From: Tanytarsus gracilentus | Lineage: Eukaryota; Arthropoda; Insecta; Diptera; Chironomidae | NCBI GenBank assembly: GCA_038502055.1 | Contig: JAXRKN010000036.1 | Coordinates: 3,968,001 to 4,032,000 of the forward strand | Direction of reading: 5' to 3' | DNA length: 64,000 nt | Shown: one piece after another, positions 26,863-35,408 of the stretch | Numbering within the stretch: position 1 is the first letter of the stretch | Layout of the letters: each line of letters opens with the position of its first letter | Made by a program: the position numbers and the translations under genes | The notes under the pieces: generated by a model | The model's database searches: none | Told to the model about the DNA's origin: nothing | What the model saw: only the letters and a program-made list of their open reading frames with translations

Positions 26863-28371
26863 TAAAGAAGATTAAATTTATTGATCGAAACAATAATGAA
26901 TGAAGTATTTTTATGTTTTGTGATGTTATTTTAGAGAGAAATTAAAAAAAGTGCTGACTTTATGGCTTTTTCTTTCTCACTTTATATTTTTTTTGCTGCT
27001 GGCTGTTTTATTGCCATTATGACAATGTTATTATTAAATTGTTAGTCGCCGCATTACATAAAATATTATTGTCATTAGTGAACAGCATTAAATTGAATTT
27101 TTACATCAATTTTCCTCTCGAGTGGCTTCGGGTGAAAATCATTAATTAGCTTCAAAAATGCGATAAAAGTTCTCTCGAATTTATTAATTTATTCAGTGCG
27201 AAATGAAATTTGATTTTTATGCAATTGTTTTTTATTGCATGAGGGAATTTTTGATTTCTAGTGACTTTTGGGAAAAATTAGGTTGAAAATGCTAATAAAG
27301 CAAAATAATTGATTGTCAATTTGTGTTTAAAATTGACAAAAATTAATAAAGTCAAAACTTTGACTCTCATCATCAAAATAGCTCACTCTTCATTAAAAAA
27401 GTTGAAAAATAATCCGGAACACGAATTAAAATCTTTTCATGCTTTTTAATAAGCGCGTGACGTCAAAAATTTCTAAAAATGAAATCATGAGATCTCCATT
27501 AAGATCTAATTATCGCATCAACTTATTATTATAAATTTGTTAAATTATGCGGAGATTCTTCACGCTATAAAAATTCATTTCCAAGATGAAACTTTCTTGT
27601 GCTTCGGGTAATTAATAGAGGAGTGAGTCTAGACAGTAACGAGCTAAATTTTATTCGTACGCAATTATAGAATAGCTCGGAAGGGTTTCACATCTATCTG
27701 AAGCCAAAATTAATTAATAATCCTTCTCAGAAGAATCGCAGAGTGTAGAAAATGAAAAATGAGATCAATTGTGAACTTCGTTGAGCGGAAAAGCTATTTC
27801 ACGCTTTTCTAAAAATAGTGAAGAAATTTTCATCGAAGAATTTTAAATTAAGCGTGAAACTCTCGAGGGATAAATTTAAATGCCACGAAAAGGTTTCGAC
27901 TTTTAAAAATTACTTTGGGTTTGTGAAAGTTTTGTGCGTGCTGAATTTTTTTATAATAAAAATTAAACTTTTAAGGGCATCAAAAATTTTTATTGAACCT
28001 TCGAGAGTTTGTCAGAACTTGAAGTTTACGAAAAATGAACAATTAACGTGAATAATTTATTTTTAACGTAATTTGTTGTCAGCTTTGATGGTGTGTCAAG
28101 TCACGAGCAAAGAAAGCCTAAATTTTTTTAAATGACTCAATTAAATTTTTTTCACCTTGCGGAGCTTTTTACATTTAAATACTCACAAAATATCTTTTAT
28201 GGAAATTTGATTATAAAATGTGATGAGATTGAAAAAATTTATTTCATAGTAAAATTGATTTATTTACGAAGGTCAAGAGAGTATCGTTGAGGCCGCCACA
28301 GCTTAGCTCTCGCCTAAAATGCATGCTGAATACAAAAACAGCAAAGTTGCTTTAAAACTCAAACAGAAAAG
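26863..28371. other. Intergenic region upstream of Ppt1
   Basis: This is non-coding AT-rich DNA between the candidate minus-strand exon and the Ppt1 start. No clear TATA box or other motif can be assigned. A 77-codon frame at 27,818-28,051 is lysine/phenylalanine-rich and looks random. Confidence 0.5.
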
Positions 28372-29445
28372 ATGTGTGCCGCAAAATGGCTCAAATTGCT
28401 TTCAATTTTCTGCCTCCAAGCAGCATTGTGTGAATTTTTACCGATTTTAATTTGGCACGGTTTGTTAGCCGATCCAAAAACTGATTCACTATTTATCAAA
28501 GAGTGGATTAAAAATGAAACGAGTGCCGACATTTACATAAAGTCTATCGATTTAACAATCAATGAATTACATGAACAAGCGACGAGTGTTTTTGTGCATC
28601 CATTGAAGCAAATCGATCAAGTTTGTTTGGAAGTGATGCAAGATGAAAAACTTAAAAATGGATTTAATGCAATTGGAATGAGTCAAGGCGGACAATTTAT
28701 GTGAGTAAAACTTTTTTCCATTCATTGCGAAAATAAAAATGATGTCACACTAAAAAATATGTCTAATTTGAAATTTTTAAACATTAATTTCATAAAATCA
28801 AGTCTTGCTTAAAATTTTTCGCAAAATGTTCAGTCACAAAATTAAAAAATTCCATTCTAACCTCAAATAATTTCCAGGCGCGGTTTAATTCAACGTTGTC
28901 CGCAAGCCAATGCTTTCAATTTCATTTCCCTCGCCGGACAGCATCAAGGCATTTACGGCATTCCGAAATGTCCAAATACCGATTACTCTTGTGAATTGTT
29001 TCGACAATTTTTGAATCTATTTGCATACAGCGATTGGGCACAGAACAACATCGCTCAAGCGACTTACTGGCATGATCCGATTAGAGAGCAGCTCTACCGA
29101 ACTCGCAGTACCTTCATAGCTGACATAAACAATGAAAAGACCATCAATAAGGATTATGTCTATCGACTCCACCGTCTAAATCGATTTGTGATGGTGAAAT
29201 TTGTTCACGACGAAATGGTGAAGCCAACAGAGTCACAGTGGTTCGGATTCTACGCACCTGGATCCAATCGCAAAATTCACAATCTTACGCAGTGCGAAAT
29301 TTATTCATCAGATAAGCTCGGATTAAGGCAAATGATGGAGGATGGAAAATTGCTCTTTTTAAAAGTCGACGATGGTCATTTAAAAATTTCGCATGAATGG
29401 TTCAGCCGTGAGATTATTCCGCTCTTAAAGGAGGGCGAAAAATAG
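28372..29445 (+). CDS. Ppt1: Palmitoyl-protein thioesterase 1
   Basis: This lysosomal serine hydrolase removes palmitate from cysteines of proteins being degraded; its human orthologue is mutated in infantile neuronal ceroid lipofuscinosis. Two exons, 28,372-28,700 and 28,878-29,445, join in frame (AT|G) to give 298 residues, a normal family length. A hydrophobic signal peptide covers about residues 1-20. The nucleophile motif GMSQGGQF puts Ser at 104. The later blocks GGQ/AGQHQG, AxYWHDPI and WFGFY are well conserved, and the other triad members are Asp221 (KFVHDEMV) and His277 (DDGHLKIS). One oddity is the oxyanion-hole block after WHG: the usual GMGDSCC is replaced by GLLADPKTDS. The gene is convergent with the LRR gene, with a mobile element between them. 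Confidence 0.95.
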
Positions 29446-29734
29446 GATTTTTTTTATTGTCTTTTAAAGCTTTTTTTACATTTATTGCGAAACTTTTTTT
29501 TTGTTGAGAGTAAAATTTATTTGAAATCGTTAAGGATTTTTATTAAAAAGTTTAAAGCTGGATCGAAAAGTTCATATAAAAATTTTAAAAGAGCTTAAAG
29601 TTTTCATCTCTAAAAATCGCGTTTAAAAATTATAAAATCAAACTGAAAATTTCTAAAAGCTTTCTTAGATTCAGAAAAAATGTTTCAAAACCCACACGTG
29701 GGTGTTGCCGTGTAACCCACTTGTAACAGATCAG

Positions 29735-29880
29735 TATTGGCTTCCCCTTCTGGCCTCCCCTTTTGGCTTCCCAAAAATGGCTTCCCAAAATGGCTTCCCA
29801 AAATGGCTTCCCAAAAATGGCTTCTCAAAAATGGCTTCGCAAAATGGCTTCCCAAAATTGCTTCCCAAATTGGCTTGCCA
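29735..29880. repeat. Tandem array of TGGCTTCCCAAAA-type units
   Basis: About nine head-to-tail copies of a 13-17-bp word (TGGCTTCCCAAAAA and variants such as TGGCTTCTCAAAAA). Because the unit length varies, all three frames stay open, which explains the long but meaningless open frames here. Confidence 0.9.
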
Positions 29881-29883
29881 CTG

Positions 29884-30160
29884 TGTTTCGACTGTGTTTC
29901 ATTTTCTATTGTGTTTCATTTTCCACTGTGTTCCATTTTCCATTGTGTTTCATTTTCCATTGTGTTTCATTTTCCACTATGTTCCATTATCCATTGTGTT
30001 CCATTTTCCATTGTGTTCCATTTTCCATTGTGTTCCATTTTCCATTGTGTTCCATTTTCCATTGTGTTTCATTTTCCATTGTGTTCCATTTTCCATTGCG
30101 TTCCGTTTTCAACCATGTTCCATTTTCCACTGTGTTTCATTTTCCACAGTGTTCCATTTT
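29884..30160. repeat. Tandem array of CCATTTTCCATTGTGTT-type 17-bp units
   Basis: About sixteen copies of a 17-bp word (TTCCATTGTGTTCCATT and variants) follow directly on the previous array. The 17-bp period cycles all reading frames, giving proline/phenylalanine/cysteine-rich pseudo-proteins of about 160 codons that should not be annotated. Confidence 0.9.
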
Positions 30161-30666
30161 CAGATCCATGCCAATCGATTCCTGGTCCAATTACGAGTTC
30201 AATGAGGTACATGAAGCCATACTTCTAAAAAATGGACATTAGTGGCATTCCTTGGACACTCCTGGCCGGCCGTGACGGTCATTCTTCAAAATCATCAATG
30301 CCAATCAATTCCTGATGCAATTACGAGTTCAACGAGGTACATGAAGCCATACTTTTAAAAAATGGACATTAGGGGCACTACTGGCAGGCCGTGATGGACA
30401 TTGGTGGCACTCTTGGATGGCCATGATAGACATTCCTCAAATATCATCAATGCCTTTCGATTCCTGATACAAATACGAGTTCAACGACATACATGAAGCC
30501 ATATAACAGGAAATTTGTATGAAAAATGGCATTTAGGGCTGTCCATGGCACGACCTGTGGTCATGACCCTCATAATTCCTAAAATGGCCGAATCTAAATT
30601 CATAGACCTACCATTTGGCGAAAACTAGAAGTCTCTAGCTATCTCAGGAGCCGAGATCTCGAAGGA

Positions 30667-30701
<35 letters not shown>

Positions 30702-30767
30702 GACGGAAATAGGCGCATATAAGTGTTACACCACTTCGTGGGTTACACTAAAAAACTCTTTTATTCA

Positions 30768-30773
30768 CTTTAA
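30768..30773 (-). terminator. Candidate polyadenylation signal of the LRR gene
   Basis: AATAAA on the minus strand lies about 120 bases past the LRR stop codon and about 12 bases outside the right end of element copy C. Transcripts that fail to stop here would run into the element. Confidence 0.5.
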
Positions 30774-30889
30774 TAAATTGTCATATTTTTTTCGACTAAA
30801 ATCTATAATAAAATAATTTGTAGCTTTTGTCTTAATTGACTAGAAAAAAATGTTAATTTGCTGTGTAACAAAAATAAAATTCAAACTTT

Positions 30890-32538
30890 TTAGTAAAGCG
30901 AATATTCAGCACGATTCGGCTCAATTGTAACTCTCTTGTACGGTGATTCCGGTCCAACTTTCTGAAATTTATGCTTCCGACTGGGATTAAGTCGACTCAA
31001 GAAAAACCAAATGGAGAGCGAGATGGAGACGAGGAGGAGCATGAGGATCAGGGTGTTGATGAACCTTCGCATGAACAAATTCTCGCATTTCATCTTCTTT
31101 TCGGGCACTTCACTCGATAAGAGCTTATCGTGAAAGACTTCGGGCTTATGACATCGTGCGTTGGTTTCAACGTCGAGATGTTTGATCCATTTTATGTTGC
31201 AATTACAATTAAGGGGATTTCCTTCCAGATGAAGCTCTTCTAATTGATTGAAAATAGGTTGAAGAACTCCATCGAGGGATCTCAAATTACACCCACGGAA
31301 GCTAAGCACTCTCAGGTTGGCGTCAAAGTTTTCGTCCTCCACAGCGTTAACCCCGAAGGCGTGCGGGTGGATTTGTGATAAGTTTCTCGAAGCCTCGAAC
31401 GTCAAGTGACGTAATTGAGGAAATCCATACAGCGAATATTCGTCAACACTTCCGAGATGTGGTAGATCCTAAGAAAATATTTTTTAAGGGTTAAAGACGA
31501 TTTTGTGATACGCTCGAGAGCACTCGAGAGTGTGTTGATTTTTGTGATTAAGCTTTTCTTGCGAAAAAGACTTTCTTAAAAGTTTCAAATTCAATAAAAA
31601 AAACTCACCCTTAAATAAAGCTCGCTTAAATTCGCAAGATGTGGCAATGACTTTGCCGTAAAGTTCCAAATCGGATTTCCGGACAAATCCACAATTTCAA
31701 CATGGTTCGGCAGTTCAACGGTCGCAAAATCGCTGATGTTATTGAATGCCAAATTTACGCTCTTCAATCCCTCGCCCTGACGTAAATTTATTGCCTTCGA
31801 CAAGTTGCAGCGCGCCATTTCGAGATTTTTCAATTGTGGCGTGACAGCGAAATGTAAAAAGAGCAAATTTCCCATGAAATCCTCATTATTTGACAACTTT
31901 AGTGTCTCGAGGAGGATGAGTGGCCTGAAGATGTTCGCCGGCATTGCCCGAAGCTGATTTGATGTCAAGTCGAGATGACGTAAGACTTGCAACTGCTCGA
32001 ATGCTCTCGGCTCAATCTCAGCAATGCGATTATAACTCAAATCCAAGTGCTCAAGGAACGTGACATGAATGAAATTGGAATTCTTGACGATGGTAATGAA
32101 ATTATTTGACATGTCGAGATGCTGAAGATGGTCGCCAACAAACTCCGGCACTTCACTAAAGTGCTGATACGAGAGAATCAATGAGAGCGTGTTGACGGGT
32201 AGTTTTTGTGCACGAAAGATTTTATTTGTCAGATTTGTAACGTGATCGCTGTGCTCACAGTCGATTTTCACGCTCGGCTGACCGGTGGCTGCGGATGGAA
32301 TGACATCGCAATTGCAAAAATCCTCGTCGTCTACCGTCGAGTGATTTAACATCGGTAAATCGAATTTACAGAGCTGTGTAAAAGCAATAACGTCATCATC
32401 GTTTGCTGTGTCGTCGACTTCTCCATCATCATAATCTAAATCCGCCACAGTCGCCTCTTCCTCATCTCCATTAATCGCGTTGATGACTGTGATCGAAATA
32501 ATGACAAGTTTAAGGAAGTTCTTACTCATCAACTTCAT
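30890..32538 (-). CDS. Single-pass transmembrane leucine-rich-repeat protein
   Basis: Two exons, 31,609-32,538 and 30,890-31,468, join at phase 0 to give 502 residues. In order there is a signal peptide (about 1-24), a very acidic segment (about 25-50, runs of D and E), a cysteine-containing N-terminal cap (CxFDLP to FCNCD and IDCEH), about ten LRRs (about 110-390; e.g. LEHLDLSYNRI, LRHLDLTSNQL), a C-terminal LRR cap (NPLNCNCNIKWI plus two later cysteines, about 394-438), one membrane helix (about 446-468) and a short basic tail ending in E-Y-S-L-Y. It therefore looks like a cell-surface adhesion or receptor-type LRR protein. I cannot assign it to a named fly gene such as the capricious/tartan group. 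It is convergent with Ppt1. Confidence 0.88.
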
Positions 32539-32991
32539 ACTTTGAGCTTGCTACGTAATTATTTTAACGTTGAACCTGTGCAATAAAAGTGATAAGAAAA
32601 AATAGTCATTAATTTTTATCGTGAAAATTATTTCAAGGGATTGAAACTTAAATTTTCTTTATAATTTTTGTTCGATTTTCAAATTTCATATTAACATCGC
32701 TTGCAAAAAGGCTTAATAAAAATCAACAACAACAGTGATCGAAAATTGATAAAATGAAAGACAAAAATGAAAAAATAATGCGAGTCTGATAACAAAAATT
32801 GACACAAGCCATATGGAGAGAATTATTTGAGTTGCAATTTCACAAGATAATTATCACACTTTGTTTGCTCAATTTTCATTTTTGCTATTTTAAGCTCACA
32901 TTGTTTGATGACAACCCACTTTTAATGTTTTCATTCATTAACGCTCAAAATTTAAATAAATAGAAATTAATTTAATTTGAAAATTGTTTTC
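32539..32991. other. Upstream region of the LRR gene
   Basis: Non-coding AT-rich sequence between the LRR start codon and the SINE-like insertion. It should hold the LRR promoter, but no core element is clear. Confidence 0.5.
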
Positions 32992-33013
32992 AAACAAATT
33001 TGCTGGGTTAACT
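32992..33013. repeat. Left 22-bp target-site duplication of the SINE-like element
   Basis: A 22-bp sequence beginning AAACAAATTTGC and ending GGGTTAACT is repeated exactly at 33,233-33,254, immediately flanking the GC-rich insertion. Confidence 0.93.
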
Positions 33014-33232
33014 CAGCTCCCGAGGTGGGCGATTCCCGCGGGGACGCCTGCTGTTGAGGGGGAAAAAGGGGTATTTATACTCTATTCTTAAGAGAAATCT
33101 TAAGAGTTCTGCATGGTTACATTTTTATCCTTAGCCTAAGCTTTCGAGCTATGGAAAAGGAAATTAAAAGGGGCGCGTCCTCCTGGTAACCCCAGCGTGC
33201 TACCTCTTTGTCATCTATCTATCTATCTATCT
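33014..33232 (+). mobile_element. SINE-like (or 5'-truncated LINE) retroposon with (ATCT)n tail
   Basis: This 219-bp insertion is much more GC-rich than its surroundings. It starts CAGCTCCCGAGGTGGGCGAT, ends in five ATCT repeats, and is flanked by an exact 22-bp duplication. A long target duplication plus a simple-repeat 3' tail is the signature of target-primed reverse transcription. No open frame survives. I could not match its head to a tRNA, 5S or 7SL sequence by eye, so SINE versus LINE 3' fragment is unresolved. Confidence 0.85.
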
Positions 33233-33254
33233 AAACAAATTTGCTGGGTTAACT
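33233..33254. repeat. Right 22-bp target-site duplication of the SINE-like element
   Basis: Exact copy of 32,992-33,013, directly after the (ATCT)n tail. Confidence 0.93.
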
Positions 33255-34644
33255 TTTTTAAAAAATACTTCTTGGATTAAATTCAAAACTTTTACGGTTT
33301 ATAAGTTTTTAAGCTACAATTAATCTCACGAATTTACCCTAACTCAAAGAGAAGTTTCACGCGGAACAAAACTTTTCCCTCCAATCTCAACGTGAACTAC
33401 AAATTTTACTAAAACTCACTGAACTCGAGCTCAATTCATCTCTACGTCGTACAAAACTCGAAGCGAACTTTTATCAAAGTGAAAAGCGATTAGAATTTGT
33501 TCACTTTGTGAAGCTTTCAGTTGTTTTCACTTAATCCACTTCCCAGTTTTTGCTTGTTGTGCAAGATCAAAAGCACAAAATGCTTAAAACTAAAACCAAA
33601 ACTTTTCCTCAGAGAAATTGAATTAAACTTGAAGAGGAAAAATTTCTCTAAAGATTAAAAAGATGAACTTTTTTTTGTGTTTTAAAAAACTTTTCTGTCT
33701 CGCTCTAACGTCATCGTTGCTTTCTTTCTCCACCTACTCACTCAATTACGTGACTTTCCGCTTATGATCTTCTTTATCACTTGACAGAAAATTTCTTTAA
33801 AATTTAATTAGGAAATTTTTTTACTTTGCAGCTTACATTAATCGAATTTAGTTAAAGACTGAGAAAAACAAAGAAGGTGTGGGAGCGTAAGTGAGTTTAA
33901 TGTTGTTGTGTTATCAGTCTCATTATCTTTAACCGGTTCGGATGTGTGAGTGTGTGAAAGATATCGCTTATCGACACTTGCACAGGGTGAAAAAAAAATA
34001 TTTTTTTAGAAAAAAATGTTTCAAAGATTTTTTAAGCGTTGGAATTCGCTTTTTGGAGGCACCTTCCGAGAAGATAAAAATTGGTATAAAAGTATTTAAT
34101 AAAATTTTCTCCTTCAAGACAGAAGAATTTAATTCTTTTGTGTAAAAATCCCAAGCGAAGCTTTTGTCCATGAAAGAATTTTATTTCATCCTAGAAATGA
34201 CATTATTTATGCCAAGGCACAACTTTCCTTTGATGCCGCTTTGAGGCATTTTTCAAGCTCCCTTTACACTCAATTTAAAGTTCCTTTGATGCTTTTAAGA
34301 GGTTTTTTCCACAATGCTCGGTTTTACTTTAAATACAGTTGTTGCTTCGCTTTAATGAACAAAAAAGGAGTTGTTGACTTTAATCTTTAAATCTCGTTTA
34401 AGAACTTAAATTTTTAAAATATAAAATAAGTTTTAATTATTCAGAAAAGTCAATTATTTTTTTTTACATTTGCAAATAATGCAATCACCATAAATTTAAT
34501 GCAAATGAAAAATTTAATAATATTTTTGCTCATTAAAAGCAATATTTATCAAATTTATGAAACAAATTCAAATTTGGCGTGAAATTATGGAAATTAAATT
34601 ATCGCTTTTCATCACTGAAAAAAATATAAATGGAATTTACATTT
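33255..34644. other. Non-coding AT-rich stretch
   Basis: No gene is supported. Overlapping 67-codon frames on both strands at 33,942-34,171 are shadows of the same AT-rich sequence. Confidence 0.55.
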
Positions 34645-34735
34645 CAACTTTTTATAGCTACGCTATATATTAATTTTGTATTCATCTAAAAACAGTTTTC
34701 AGCTCCTAGTTCTAAGGCATTGCTTAATATATGGA
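34645..34735. repeat. Diverged copy of the repeat at 527-640 (opposite orientation)
   Basis: TATAGCTACGCTATATATTA and the following diverged block around CAGTTTTCAGCTCCTAGTTC match the reverse complement of 527-640. It sits just downstream of the RS-rich gene. Confidence 0.55.
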
Positions 34736-34844
34736 CTACGTGGAGGACTATGAAGAAGAAATAATCATGGTTACCGGTAGCTAAAGGCAGTGCATTTACG
34801 TTATTAAAATGAATTAAAAAAATTTTAAATATTTTCAGACTCAT

Positions 34845-34850
34845 TTTATT
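34845..34850 (-). terminator. Candidate polyadenylation signal of the RS-rich gene
   Basis: AATAAA on the minus strand, about 80 bases past the stop codon. Confidence 0.5.
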
Positions 34851-34928
34851 TTTGATCGAATTTTCAAAAATTATTTTCACAGAACTCGCAATAATTTAGA
34901 CTCGAGGAAGAACGCAGCAATCATGATT

Positions 34929-35408
34929 TCAATGACGACCACGTGAGCGAGCACTACGGCTCTTTGTACGTTTGCGTGAAGCTGTTCGTTTACGCGATGC
35001 TGATCGCTTCCTAGAACTTGATCGCTTGCTCGAAGTTGACCGTTTTCGCGATTTAGGGCGACTCTTGCGAGCTGATGCAGCACTTTTTCCTTTTGGGATG
35101 TCGTAAGTTTGATTTATTCCAACCATTGATTTTGATCGTCCTTTGCTTCTGCGACCGCCGGCATCAGTTGGCTCACCGGCTGTTGGATTTTCAATTTCAA
35201 TTGAATCTTTACGTTGGGTTAGAATTTCACCAACAGCCTCATCAACAGTTTTCATCTCTTCTGGCGCTGAAAAATTAAGATTTAAAAAAATTCAAAAATT
35301 ATTATTTTTTGATTTACTTGCTGAGTTAGGGACGAGGAAGACCGAATTTTCCTCGCTATGCTGTGACAAATCCATCATGGCTTCTTCAGAAAATTCAGAT
35401 GAACTCAT
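34929..35408 (-). CDS. Small arginine/serine/lysine-rich basic protein, unknown function
   Basis: Two exons, 35,318-35,408 and 34,929-35,266, join in frame (A|CG) to give 142 residues. The start ATG has a good context (AAAATGAG). The N-terminal third is acidic and serine-rich (M-S-S-S-E-F-S-E-E). The last 45 residues or so are repeats of S-R-K-R-S/T ending S-R-G-R-H. Such tails occur in RS-domain splicing factors, linker-histone-like proteins and insect sperm basic proteins, but no folded domain is visible here, so no specific function is assigned. Nuclear localisation is likely from charge. That the frame survives a clean GT-AG intron with stable composition on both sides supports a real gene. 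Confidence 0.75.

Larger units (their letters stand above)
29674..30755. mobile_element. Non-autonomous element with imperfect inverted ends (copy C), expanded by microsatellite-like arrays
   Basis: It has the same ends as copy B: left GAAAAAATGTTTCAAAACCC, right GTTACACCACTTCGTGGGTT then ACACTAAAAAA. The right half contains about three of the ~120-bp units and a GACA/GACG microsatellite tail. The left half is replaced by two internal arrays, one based on TGGCTTCCCAAAA and one on CCATTTTCCATTGTGTT. It lies in the 3' space between Ppt1 and the convergent LRR gene, less than 140 bp from the LRR stop codon. Confidence 0.75.

Noticed and set aside
29702..30242. Three overlapping plus-strand open frames of about 160 codons
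   Set aside because: They are translations of 13-17-bp tandem arrays in all three frames, with no start context or family, inside a mobile element.
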